Shown: one piece after another, positions 48,901 through 61,419 of the stretch
Position numbering within the stretch: the stretch's first letter is position 1
How the letters are laid out: each line of letters starts with the position of its first letter
NCBI GenBank assembly: GCA_033557835.1
Contig: JAWQRO010000031.1
Span: 1 to 64,000, forward strand
DNA: 64,000 nucleotides
Source: Helochares maculicollis
Taxonomy: Eukaryota; Arthropoda; Insecta; Coleoptera; Hydrophilidae
Direction: 5' to 3'
Notes under the pieces: model-generated
What the model saw: only the letters and a program-made list of their open reading frames with translations
Databases searched by the model: none
Told to the model about the DNA's origin: nothing
Translations under genes and position numbers: made by a program

Positions 48901-51900
48901 TTTGTATTTCAGTTAAATAATTACTAAATACAAAGTATATAAGCGTTAATGCGGTTTCATAGAAAATTGTCGAGTTTTTTTACATTATTCTGCTTATCAG
49001 CGTTCGTCCTAAGCTATCCACGATAGTTTTACTTGATTAAGCTACAATGTTCGAAAATCTTGTAGTGTTGCAACTTCGCTTCGTTCACTTTTTACAATAT
49101 TATTCGATAGGCCATGCTTGTGAACAATTTGAAGAATTAGCAATATTTCATAGAATTGTTTTACACTCACTCGTCAATAGAATTTAAAATTTTGTTAGCA
49201 CATTGTGAAAAGTATTTGACAAGACCGAGTAGTTTTTCAAACTTTCTTAGTGAAATTTTTGGGTTTTCATTAAGAGGGCATATAATAGTTGTGCTTGTTT
49301 CTTCGTCTGTCCACAACATATTTGCCGCAGAGTTTGTGTATTAACACATGATACAATTTTAAGAACATAGATAAATTTATGGCATTTATTTAATGTATTA
49401 GTGAAGATATATTTAGAGATAAAGGTGACTTTTCGCAAACATAGATCTCCTTTTAATTTTTATTCTATACAACTTTCAATAATGTATTTTAGAATACAAT
49501 TGTAAATATATTGATTGATACCGTGCAAAGTATTGCTTATGAAGCAAGAATTTACAGTACATTTCTAGTATCTAATTATTTACTCATTTTAAATTAATTT
49601 TTGTGATATGCAGATTTTCTGATTTAACAAAAAATATCTTGTTTTTAGAAATTGTAGATTTTGTAGTGTGTATGCAAAAATCTATTGAAATGTAATCATT
49701 TCACTATTTAAATAATATGGAACTGTCAAAATTAAAAAGAAATAATATTTTGTTCAAGTCGAAATTGTTTCAAGATCAAAAGCTTTGACTTTACCATGCC
49801 TATTATATAGGGAAATGTAAAAATGCACTCACCGAATCCTGTTTCATCAAAATAGCAATCTGGATTTTTTTAAAATGAGTAACCAGAAATAGCAGTATAA
49901 AAACACTGCTGAAATGATTATATGTTGTAGAAAAATAGTGGTGTATTTCTTCTTACAGAGAAATTGCTTTCAAGGAAAATTGCTTAAAAACAATTCACAT
50001 ATAAGTACATCATCTGACCTTCGCATCGATTGTACATTTCTAGTAACACATACCGATAGATTTTCCGATTTGTTTGAGAAAAGGTAATCGAAACAGTAAA
50101 TCTTTAATGCATTTGCTTGTAATTTCAGGGACAAATATTTATTCTCATTTTATCGCGCAATACCATTTCTCCCTCTAAACTCTCCTAATGATGATAGAGT
50201 GCGTGCTATATATACACTCCGTCAGACAGCAGAAGCTGAGGGTAGATGCGCGTTTCCTACCATTCACTCCGTAGGCCTTATTCCCAAGTCACTAGCAAAG
50301 TTTCTAAAACTTATTATTCCAACATATATGTTATCATAGACCTAATGAAATTTTATAGACGCCGCCGAAATAAATCACAAATGCTTTTGCTAACATAATT
50401 AAGAAGTTCTGTAGCTGGGCGATTTTAGGGTCTTCATTCCGTAAAATTTAGATCCCGGTAATTTTTTTTTTAAGTAACTAATCATGGTGCAAAAGCGCAT
50501 GCAATTTGTAAATGCTGATCTTTCAAAGTTTTTACGGCTGCATGAAATTTCGGAAAGCTATGGAAATACGCTGACGCAGAGTAAATATTTCCGTGGAATG
50601 AAATACAGGTTAACAATATATTTCCGGGACCGGAAAGGATATTTCCGGGAACGTTTTCACCGAGCGATAATCCCCCATAGTTTCGCATACTCGAGTTAGA
50701 AGTGGTTGGATATTAAGCTGATGAAGATTGAGGAGTGGTTGGTTTGTGCGTGAAATGGTTATTGTGATTTCAGATTTGCCTGTTTGATAATTATAATCTA
50801 TTTCGGAGATTTTGTAGATTTGTTTGTTCGTCAGAAGCCATTGTTTGCTTATAAAACATGTAAAGAGGAATTTAATATGAGACGACAGGGGTTTGAATAA
50901 AATGTCTGCGACATTTTTCTTGAAATGTTAGACCTTAACTGATGAATAAAATGTTTATACATAAGTAATTAAGTATGTATTCATAGAAATATTTCAGAAA
51001 ACAAACTAGCCATAGTTATTATGTTTTATATAGAGCACATTTTTTAAATTCTTTAAAAGCTTCAAATAAAAAAAAAAACAGTATTACATGAACATATATT
51101 TTTCATTGAAATTATAGTATCTTCATTTTAAGCAAACGGCTTTAACGCCATAATCACTTAAAAAAGGTTAACTATACATATTGAAGTATTGAATTAAAAC
51201 ACAAGTAGAAATATTGAATTCTCACCAACCTAGTTTTACTAGAGGTGAAGCGAATAGAGAGATTTAATTATATTGAACATCGTGCTACCAAATCAGGTCT
51301 TAATTTACTAAAGCCGGGTAAATGACAGCAGACAGCTCGGCATTTAACCCACCATAACCTTTTACCTTTGAAAAGCTGCAGCCAAAGCAATTACGAATTT
51401 ATTTTGCAAGCAGTTTCACCATTTGAATTAACAGACGTGCCCTTTCCATTCTCGGCTTTATTGCATTAACTCACATTCCTTAATTTGAGGTATGCGACAA
51501 TGTAACTTCCGCTACGACCCGAGGAGATTATTTTAGAACATTTCTTAGGGTTTATCTTGGACATGCAACACAATATCTACGACGTAACAAAAACTATGCA
51601 CAATTTTAATGGAATGGCATTCATATACCTCACAAAGGTTTAAACAACTAAGATGTTAGCCGTATAATTATCCACATTGGCGTTCGCTATATGCGGAGTT
51701 TTAAGGTTTTTCCGCTCTGGCAATATACATCCATGAAATAATTCAATTTCCAAAACGTATAATTATTTCTGATTCCAACTGTAAATTGTGCACGCGTGAG
51801 ATAAATAAACGCATTCATCTCATTAGCGATGACCGCGGTACTAAATCATCAATTAAGTCGAGCGAGTGCTCTGATATATGAAGTGCACGATTTTGAACTT

Positions 51901-52295
51901 CTGCAGCTAAATAAAACATATGTGAATAGAGACAATTTTTGGCTGCGGCACATAACACTAAAAATCATAAGTCCTAAAATATACGATGGGAGTAAATCGT
52001 GTGCAAACACACATATTTCTGCAAACTTCAGCAGAATATATTACGTTTAACCAGTGAATGTTTTGTGTACACAGAAACTTGTGTTTGTCTTTCTTTCGTC
52101 TCAGAATTTCCAAAAATCACAGATAGAGACGTTCCTACTTTTCCTCGCGGCAGACAAAAACAGGGCATTTCTAAAGATAGCGCGCACAATACAATCGAGT
52201 TGATTAAATAAGCTCGTTGAATTCAATCTCCACGCCAGCAATCTATCCAATTTTCCACTAGTCTTATCTTTTTCCACCCTCCCCTACGATGTTAT
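45923..52295. other. Noncoding DNA with one GC-rich segment, no gene recognised
   Basis: The segment 46600-46960 is GC-rich. It contains a short CCG run (46756-46767), a perfect 5-bp hairpin with a GTAA loop (46645-46658) and antisense-overlapping frames of 74 and 75 codons without domains. From 47200 to 50160 the DNA is very AT-rich with no structure I can name. TATATATA at 50207 has no initiator at the proper distance. A minus-strand donor-like GTGAGT near 49844 follows a 9-codon open stretch, too short to call. Frames of 73 and 70 codons at 51829-52211 are chance length. Confidence 0.55.
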
Positions 52296-52437
52296 CCAAT
52301 CAGGAGACATATATAAGTCACGTGGACGACCTCGGGTTCAGCTAGGAAAGATTTATTCAAATACGCAATAAATTTACGCAAAATTTACCCAAATTGAATT
52401 AAAGGTCTTAGTTGGCTTTGGTTTTTGTAGATTTGTG
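52296..52437 (+). promoter_or_regulatory. Candidate core promoter (CCAAT, TATA, E-box, Inr) with noncoding first exon
   Basis: CCAAT lies at 52296-52300 and a TATA box TATATAAG at 52310-52317. A palindromic E-box CACGTG is at 52319-52324 and an initiator TTCAGC at 52337-52342. Its A (52340) is exactly 30 bp from the first T of the TATA box, the spacing required for a TATA/Inr promoter. From 52340 the sequence contains no ATG until a splice-donor consensus GTGAGT at 52438-52443. This gives a candidate untranslated first exon of 98 nt. No downstream coding exon was identified, so the transcript could be a gene with its coding part outside the window, a long noncoding RNA or nothing. Confidence 0.4.
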
Positions 52438-52443
52438 GTGAGT
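52438..52443 (+). promoter_or_regulatory. Candidate splice donor of the 52340 transcript
   Basis: GTGAGT preceded by TTTGTG is a good arthropod 5' splice site, although the exon side lacks the usual CAG or AAG. It gains weight only from its position 98 nt after the candidate start site. Confidence 0.25.
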
Positions 52444-55097
52444 CACCAAAAAAATTATTTATGGAATCCGAAAGGATTGAATCGAAAGCTACAGTCTGCA
52501 GATTTTATAGCCGCTCAACACTAGAACTTATCCAAGCTGCGATTTCCGACCATCTGCAGAAATGCAAAACAGAATGAAAATTTTAATCACTTTATAACTG
52601 CAATTCAGTCTTTCCGACTTGACAGACGAGTAAAATTTATACCGCAAGTTGCAGTCAGGCATTTTAAACGCGCGGGTAGATTAAAAAGAGAATCACAAAA
52701 ATAGTGGCAACATTTTAACGTGACTGCTGACAGATGAAACAAAATAATTCGAATTGTTGCTATAATTATGCATGCACCGTTTCGGCGTACATTCTCCAGC
52801 AGACAATTGTTTGGTGTATATAGAAAAATGTTGCTGATGTATTGATTGCCTGCGGAAACAAACTGTGATTATTTCATCTTGCGGCGTAGAAAACGCGTGT
52901 TTGAAACTCTTGAACTCTCTAAACCACTTCAGTTAGTTAGGACTTAATTTTACAGTGACAAATTATTCAGGTGCATTAAGCCAGGAATCAGTTTTTAAAT
53001 AATGATATTTCTTACGGATAGAATTAAAATAGGTTTAAAATAATTGCTATTTGTAGGAAAATTATACTATTACGTAATATCTTTGTCGATTTTTTACGTC
53101 AAAATGTATCTATTGATCACAATAGAGAAAACTGTATATTATTTATTCCCCAAATTGCAAGGCGATGAGCTTAACAAAGTAAAATTGACTAAGTGGTTGT
53201 AAATGAATCAAAACGCACTCCCGTTTCACTTCATCAAAGATATTCGTAAAATAAAATATATGGTTTGTAGTAGCAGTCGTTTTGTTCTTAATAACATTAT
53301 AATTGCATTTTAATTTAATTTAGTTGAATGCCAAGGAATTTACTTGGACGCCCATGGTATAATATGCCATCTAGTTACAACTACAATTTAGGGAAACGTT
53401 TTAAATGTAAACGCCAACCACCGCATATAAATTGAGCCCAGCGTAATATACGAAATTAGTAAAAGAACAGCGCTGCGCTGCTTTATGAGGTCTCAAACGA
53501 GTCATTAAAAATACAAAAATATAGCATCAAACTACGGTAGACGTGTAATTTTTCAGGGCAACAAAGCGAGCTACCTATTTTATGTGGATACATGTTACAT
53601 TTTAGATTAAATAAACACAATGTTCATTACCCATAATTCAGCAGGGTAGTGATATACTTGCTAGCTGTGCCGAGTTATGGTTGCGGCTAAGCGCAATTTC
53701 TCATTTGTACCTACAACTGCGCTTATTACGCTTGGGGTAACGTGATTATGAATATGAGAACTCCAATGTGCAGTTGTTTGGGATAAATTGCGTTTGTTTT
53801 CAACAACTAGCATTCCGGGAAACGCAAAATTTAGTTTGGGGGTTGGTGGCGAACTTACGCATAGGTGCTTTGATTCTGAAGAAAAAAGTTCACTTTAACT
53901 GAAGTAATTTTTGGGCGAACATTTTGAAACGCTTAAAACATTTTATAAAGCCACTTTGTTGACGAGCGGTTATTAAATTGAAACATGAAACATCTTGAAC
54001 GTCTTTAACGGAATATCTTTAGAATAATTCAGCACCAAGGATTCTCCAGAGAACAAATAAAACAATTTATAGAATATATATAACAATCAACTACACGCCA
54101 ATAGCTTAGCGAAGTTCCTATCAAAAATGAGTAATCTCCATAATAAATTAGTAGGGAACTTCTAAGTAATCCCAAAGGTTAATTAAACCATATGTCAAAA
54201 ACAAGGTCTGCTGGATATAAATTTAGCCGAGCAAGTGAAGAATTAAGTTATTTATCCGGCGAAGCGTTGCATTAGCCATAATTAAACATTTATTTTCAGT
54301 CTAGACCAAATCTGTCATTTGTAAGACCGAGGCAGGCGCAGCGAAACGCACGTCTCTTACAAAACTTTGCAAAAGTCTCGTGAGCTATTAAGAGGACATT
54401 TTCTTGGTGCAAAAACGGTAATTAATACGAACCACGAGCCAGGCTCTTGTGCCTTATTAAGTGGAAAAATCCTGTACGACAATCCAATCATTAATAATGA
54501 TAATTAACAGTCATATAGATTCTGCGATCGATCGACCTCACAGAGAGCAAAATATCTGAAATGGTTCAGATTTCAGCTAAACTGGCATTGCTCATAATAA
54601 CGACGTGTAAACAATGCGAACGTTGCCTTTTTAGTATTTCTAGGTAAGGCTAGTTTCTTTGTTACTGATCCACTGTGCCCTGCGTGCCATACCGTTAGCG
54701 ACAATTGTAATCAACTTGAATCTTAATTAGTTGACCACCCAGGAGAATAGTTTTATCCTGTGTGAGAGGTTGGCGAGAGAGAAATCAGTCTTGCCACAAC
54801 ACCTTTACCATTAGCACGAGCTAATGGCTGACTATTTTTAGTTAAAAGTAAAACAGAGAGTATGCAAGAGCACAGAAGCTAAAGTTTTATGCCTTGTAAG
54901 TAAGAAATATCGGTGTGAATGCGTGTTGTATTGCCAATACAGAACTTGTTGCAATTTAAAATTGAGGCTGGAAGTGGACGACTTGGATGCAGCTTGCTAA
55001 GTATCAGTTTTAACAAGCAACTGCACTGATTTTTGTGTATGAATGATGTTGTTCAATGGATCATTTGTATTGCTACATTTAACATTCGGAATTTTTT
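52444..55097. other. Noncoding DNA, nothing recognised
   Basis: If the promoter at 52.3 kb is real, this would be first-intron sequence. The block 54270-54800 has balanced composition. No gene or repeat was recognised. Confidence 0.55.
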
Positions 55098-55616
55098 CTA
55101 TAACTGGAAAATAATTTGGTAATCAGTTATTTTGTAATGCAAATATGATAAAAAAATGTCACAAAATATTCTGTTAGGGAAATTACCGACAAAATGAAGG
55201 GTTGACGGGTTACTGCCCTGTAAGAGTGAAGGTGATTGGTTGAAATAGCGTCTATTCCAACAGCAAATAAAAATTTTCTTAAACCAACTTGAAATTAAGC
55301 ATTTGATGGCCTTTAATGAAGTCGACATGGGAGCATGAAATACAGGTTGAGCAGGTCTGACGCCATTACTCATCTCTTTTATTTTGATTTTTAGATCGCG
55401 GACTCGGCTTGTTTTTGTTTCCCCGCATGCGAAGAGAATTCCATTGTACACCGCATTCCAATTAATTTTTGCCAATCGCCGTTGGCCGCTATCTTCGTCC
55501 GTTTCATTAAAGGACGATTGTGACCTCGGCCTGCTGGATTCAGTGGTAGCTCCTTGATATATTATGAACGCATTCGCCACGCAACTAAATATGAAATTAT
55601 GTTGTGCCGATACCAT
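55098..55616 (-). other. Unassigned 172-codon open frame
   Basis: This is the longest open frame in the window outside the mariner transposase. A rough calculation, assuming about 64 per cent AT, predicts about 0.04 frames of this length by chance in the whole window. The middle part (about residues 25-95, 55330-55540) is hydrophilic, with serine, arginine, glutamate and lysine. The C-terminal third is aromatic and cysteine-rich, like translated AT-rich DNA, and is not believable as a continuation. No known domain, signal peptide or membrane segment is evident. The block is GC-richer than its flanks and contains homeodomain-type words (TTAATT, ATTAAT), so a conserved regulatory element that happens to lack stops is a good alternative. 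Confidence 0.15.
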
Positions 55617-58600
55617 ATACAGCCTGGTATATCTATATTTAATATATAAACAGTCGTTAATGCTGTGGATTTAATAATTTATTGAGGTTGGGGCTAAAGA
55701 CGTATAGCTTCTGTTAGGTTAGAACGTTTTATATCCAGGCCTTAGCGCGTTTACTTCTCGTTTGGAACTATAGCATATTAAAACAAGTTGTAACTGGTTT
55801 AACCTATAAAATGGCCATTATCTACGGTATTTTCAATGTCAATTTTAATAGATTTAAAATAAATGTTTTGGAATTTCAAATACAATATTTTTTATTACTT
55901 ACTCCTTAGAAAATATGTCATAAATCAATATTGCCATGATTACCTGAAACAAATAGAAATAGACGTTGAAAATATTTGTAAATTCAAAAGTATTCTACAA
56001 AGACATCTTTTTAGATAATAAACATCTCGCTATAGGGTAGCAAATAAAACTAAATAATAATGATCTATACATCAAATGCAAGCCAACGAAAGTTTTTCAA
56101 AATTACAACTTGTTACTTTATTGATGGTTCAAAGAACATAAAAACGTCACATAGTCATTTTATATGCATTGCTTTCTCAACAACTCTAAAACAGTCGACC
56201 CTATTACGCAGCCCCTCGCTACAACGCATCTATCTGAAACGTGGATTATAGCAAGCACTAGCTTGAAGAAAGGGCGTCGCAAAGTGCACTCAAATAATCG
56301 ATTATTTAATGATTTTAAATGTATATGGCTCTCTTCTAACGGAAGTTAAGATAAGGGAACATGCCGCACATCACACCTTTATAATATCATTAATGCAAAT
56401 TATTATGGATTTACATATCAAGTTTGTGGCTACAGAGTGTCTACCTTGGCGATGAAAGATAGCTACTAAATCCTCCCTATAATTTTTTCTCACCTCCTCC
56501 ATTTTTTCATGAGTTTTTTTCGAATATTAAAATTTCATTATGCAATTTTTAAACACTGCGCTACTATACTCATCTGAGTTTCAGTTTCTCCTGCTCTTGT
56601 TTTTCACACAATTACAATTAATAATTATTCAGTCAATAATTCGCACTTACCATGCTCTTTGTTCGACGGGCTCCTGCTTCAAAGCGTAGCACTCAACAAA
56701 TTGAGTGTTAAGCGAATGGCGTCAATCCACCTCGTGGGATTTTATCGAAAACAAATATTATATAATTGCCTTCATTTTCCCTATCAGATAATACACCGCG
56801 AAGTCTTTAACATATAATTATTCCAATATGTATGTATTTATGAAATAATCTTGGTAGGAGCGTGAAGCGCACATTAATGAATCTTTATAGGTTGTTAATA
56901 GTTTTAATTATGTGTTAGATGTTATAGACTGAAGCAAAGCAAACATGCTGCACTCGCTTAGGGGAATTGGCAACTTCAGCAATTACCAAGCTCTTTGCAG
57001 GCGCAATAGGTGCATATGTAAACATTGAAACCGTTTATTCTGGCGCTTTCTGAGGTAACGCGCTGAAAATTTAAACAGTTTGGTTACGGGGAGAAAGTTC
57101 TTAAAATATTTACTGAGCTGTTCTATGCCGGTTCAAATGAATTTAATGGCAAATTGAAACAACTGGGTGCCTATAGTAGATTTTCATCTTCGAATAACTT
57201 GAACATGTATACTACGCACGAAGAAAATCTTTAAAGCTTTCGCATTTACAGTACTGATTTAATTGCTACTTTCAATGTATCGTATTGATATTTTGTACGC
57301 AGAATGGACGTCCAATTTATATTTTCTGACAAAGTAAAAGCGTAAGTAATTTCAGTAAGGACACTGACGCTGTTAAATATTTCAGAGTATGTTTGACCTT
57401 TACCAAATTCTCTGTAACAAATATGAATTGACTTTTTTCTGCAATTACTTCATTATGCATAATTGAATTTTTAGCTATAAAAAATATCAAGATCGCTAAT
57501 AAAACTTCACCACAACATCAAACATCTTCACCGAGCACATAATGAAATAACTGAAAAATCATAATTTCGACTGTTTCTAAATAAAATTAATGGAAATTGA
57601 ATTTAAAAAACGCTTTGAAAACTTGATTCTTACGAACCCAACCCTAAGCTGTAAAATCGCAGCTGAAGAAAAAAGTTACATTCATTGAACTCTTCCGGAA
57701 TTAGAGTACTCCAACCTTTTTACCAAATGCAAATGCAATTTAAAAGCCATCATTCAAAGTGGCTGGAGGCTAATGGCGTTTACCAAACCAACTGCATTAA
57801 TGAACTCTTCTAGACCCAGACAGACATGTTTATACCTACACTGAGTTGCACGCGCTTCGGACCATATCGCTTATTTATTATTACAGGTACTAGCAACGAA
57901 CGTGACCTAGAGGATGAGAGGAATCATTTAAATTATAACGTTTTAGTTATCGCAAGTTGGCTCGGTGGTTTTGGAGAGGTGTGTCGTTCTAGGTGAAAGT
58001 TTTCCAAAAATTTAGTATTTATCGCTTTGGTTTATCTACGGTATGTAAATCTCATACGAAAAATGACTGTTATGGGCGCTAAAATCTAATTAATGAGACG
58101 AAGTACATGAAAGCTCATTAAAAACTCGATCACGGATTTTCTGAAAATATTTATTAGCGTAAAAGTAACATGTGGCTTATAAACTACGGTGTCAACCAAT
58201 TAAATGGTTTATATGTTAATAATATTGCGACATTATCCAAGAATATATTGTGCGGATAGGTGTTTGGCTTTTCAGCTATCAATTAATCAAGATTACATCT
58301 AAAAACCTGGGATTTAGTAACGAGCAAAAAATATTATTTTACGCTATAAGAATGTAGACTTTACCAGGGCCACGGCGTGGTTGAATTAAAAGAAACAAAA
58401 ATATTTGTTGTTTAAACAAATAAACACAAAGGGCACAATCATGAGAAGTTAATACATTTTATCGTCACAAATCATGCTTTGCAAAAACTTGTGAAACCAA
58501 TTTCGGGACTCTAGTTCTAGTTTTAACCCGGTTTTGCTGTCTTAAGTAAGCTGCATCAAAATGCATTGTGCATTGTGCTCCGCGTAGACTCCGGTGGACA

Positions 58601-60394
58601 TTTTAGCGGTTTTCCTGGGAGTGGTGGACACATTCGAGTTGCAGATAAAACTCCACGCGGCCACCTGCGGCAACAACTTGTAATCTGTTCTTCATGGACA
58701 TTTATTATATGGTTTTTAAGGCAAGCTTATTATTTTGGGTTCTGAGGATTTTCAAACATTTGCAAGAAAATCGCAATTTAAAAAAATATTAGTTTAGATA
58801 CAGATAATATGTAATAATACTAAAGTTTCTGCTGGTAAGAACATAGATAAATTTTGTAGTAACTGGAACATATTTTCCTTGTCACCATTTTTTGTCTTCA
58901 ACTTTGTCAATTTTGTATTTGTGTTGATGATGTAGAAAATTGACTTTGAGTGTTGATCATATATTTACGCTAAAGGCTGTTATTCATTTTTTAATATTGA
59001 TGGTAATGTATAAATGAAATTGTTTTGGAATAACTGTGGCAGTTATTAAATGAATGACAACGCTTATCCACCATTTGACTATACATCCTACAAAAGGCGA
59101 ATATGTTACAATTTGATCCAATAGATCAATACAAGATTTCTTTTAGAAACGTCAGAAACGACAACAATCATTGCTTGTTTTGTAATTTCTTTGCTGCTAT
59201 GCTGGTATGTTGTGGAAGAATCATTGTGCTTGGGAAGAATCTCTATTATCTCATTTTACAATAACGATTTTGTACACATTGACCTCATAAGCGCATCTGT
59301 GGGATTGTTTTTCCGGTTATGGCGAACTGTCGCTCCTAAATGTATTTTTTGAATCATTATTTTTGCTAAATCAACAGTGGTATAGCAGCTGTCAAATCAA
59401 CATAAATTAGGCCTGAACTCATAGCTCGACGTTTTGGGAATTTCACAAATCTCATCCAAATAATTGTTGAAATAAAGTTGCTTATTTTTTTAATTGGAAA
59501 CCAAGGAGGCATTCGCGATTTGTTTCGGGAATTAGTCGATTTTAGTTTGTTTACTTCCTTGCATAAATATTCATTTCTGAGGCAAGTATTTGTTGATTCT
59601 CATCTATAAAATACAAGAAGTAATCTATGAGATTTTTTCCTTAAGTTTATGCTCGCCGGGGATTGAAAATATCAAATACAAAATGATTTTTATATTATGT
59701 CACCTTGTGTTAAATATTAGATGAGCTTGTATTAGCATTGTCAATATTATCTTCCGTGTTACTGATTTCTGAATTTTCTGTATCCTATAAGTTCTTATAG
59801 AAGAATAAATTTCGTTGACTAAAGTGACATCATCAGAATCTTCTGGAGCGTTTTTGATTTCATCTTATACATCATCCATACGTTTTTTAATGTTACTTCC
59901 AAAGTTACCTTCCTTATGCAGCTTATCTTTAAGTTTCTGCTCGTTTAAATATTTTAACATTAAAAATTGCTTTATTTCAATCCCGTTTCATAGAATATAT
60001 TTCACAAAAAAAAACGCGCAACTTTAGGTTGGGGCTGCTTAGTTACATACATGGCCACAGATGGAGACTCGGTCCGAAAATGCAAAATTACTTGTCGGAT
60101 AGCATGTCTACCTCCGTCTTATGACTACACAAAAAGTAAATTAAACAGGTAAATTTAATCGTATACACAAACAAAAGACTTTTCTTAATTATTTGTAAGA
60201 AAAATACACAAAAATATACAAACAAATTGCAGCACAATGGTTTTCTGCGCGAGACTCAACGTGTTAAAGCAGTTCTACTATACAAAGAGCGCAAAAGGAA
60301 CTGTATTTTTGTGTAGTCGGCACCCCCTTGATTAGTTTACATACTCGCATATTGCAGAACTAAAAGCGGAGAAACAAGATAATGGAGACATTAA
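55617..60394. other. Noncoding DNA, nothing recognised
   Basis: A good minus-strand acceptor-like tract (pyrimidine-rich, then TTTCAG) lies near 55946, and a minus-strand donor-like ATG|GTAAGT near 56645-56653. The two do not frame an open exon together. The block 58500-58690 is GC-richer. Frames of 60 to 70 codons at 56060, 56164 and 59815 are chance length. Confidence 0.55.
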
Positions 60395-60424
60395 TCTTCT
60401 CGCATAAGTGCAGCACGTCTCCTT

Positions 60425-60482
60425 GTAAGTAATCCCTAAATCGTATTCTATTTGTTGTCTATTTTCGTTTTGTGTTTTTCAG
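60425..60482 (+). other. Candidate 58-nt intron
   Basis: GTAAGT at 60425-60430 and a pyrimidine-rich tract ending TTTTTCAG at 60482 frame 58 bp, a typical size for small insect introns. A branch-like CTAAAT lies between them. After the acceptor, one phase stays open for 32 codons (60483-60578, with ICNGCV near its start). However, the phase that joins it across the junction has two stops just upstream and no ATG, so a protein is not supported. A second splice-bounded open stretch follows at about 60629-60735, ending CAG|GTAAAA. The set could be a noncoding or poorly recognised transcript. Confidence 0.22.
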
Positions 60483-60736
60483 AACATCTGCAATGGCTGC
60501 GTACGGGCGATGGAGGGAAAAAATAAAAAGGAACATAGCTGGGGCGAAATATGCAAAACCCTGACTAAATTAAGGATATGATTGCAATTCATCCATTATG
60601 CCACCTACTTAGACCGCTGCTGACTTCAGGACTCCTGACATATTGCAGCAGGGTGGTGCCCTCTTTGATTTATTATCCGACGCGGAGAGGGTGTTTGACT
60701 CGAAGAAGACTTCCATGGAAAGCGGATGGCCGCAGG

Positions 60737-61402
60737 TAAAATTCGGCTTTAAAAACCGGATGCGTTAAGGCAAGTTTCGCGTGCAATCTGAAGTGATGTA
60801 CCATATTGGCAAAATACCTACCTGGGCTCGTGTTAGATATGACAAATGATTTATTAGGTGAGATTGGTTTATACGATTACATTCTTAAAAATAAATGTTT
60901 TGTTTTTTATTTTGCGGCCAGGTTCACGGCCGGTGTTCCTTTTCTTTACATGCAATATTTTATCGCGGGCTATATTTTCTTCGTTTGATATATTCAAACC
61001 AGCCACAATTCTGACTTTGATATATTAAAATAAACCGTTCTTGTATTATAGGATATCTCTCCTGCATTGTGACTTTATTTTTAGAAATATAATCTTTACG
61101 CAACGTGGATTTATTGGTCTTGATAAAATAGTTTTAATTTAAATATTTTTCTTTCATTGAAGATTCACTTGAGTAAATCAAACAACGCGACGCTACGTTC
61201 TTTTTGTTTACATTTCTTTTAGCACCATTAGAAGGGTAGATTAATCTTATTACGGCCCTGCCGTAAGCTCCTATAGCCACGGGTTGTCTATCGCTATCTC
61301 TAGCCCACACTTCCCCTACGCGTCCTCCCCACTACTCACTTTCAGAGCTTTGCCAGCCTTCGGCTGAAAGCACGCTAGTTGAGCAGGCAGTTCAAGTGAT
61401 CA
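60737..61402. other. Noncoding DNA, nothing recognised
   Basis: A 60-codon plus frame at 60806-60988 has no domain. Composition becomes more balanced after 61200. No gene, RNA or repeat is supported. Confidence 0.55.
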
Positions 61403-61419
61403 CCGGCAGATGGCGACGC
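61403..61419 (+). promoter_or_regulatory. CTCF-like motif, good match
   Basis: CCGGCAGATGGCGACGC fits the CTCF consensus CCNSYAGRKGGCR with no mismatch at defined positions. It lies in a balanced-composition block (61200-61560). Frames of 75 codons on both strands overlap it antisense and are not supported as genes. Confidence 0.35.

Noticed and set aside
49844..49880. Minus-strand donor GTGAGT after a short open stretch as a microexon
   Set aside because: No pyrimidine tract before the would-be acceptor, and such 6-mers occur dozens of times by chance.
50207..50240. TATATATA followed by GTCAGAC as a promoter
   Set aside because: The spacing to the initiator-like sequence is about 17 bp, too short.
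60483..60578. ICNGCV stretch as the end of a zinc-finger-associated domain
   Set aside because: Only one cysteine pair is present, and the following residues do not fit the family.
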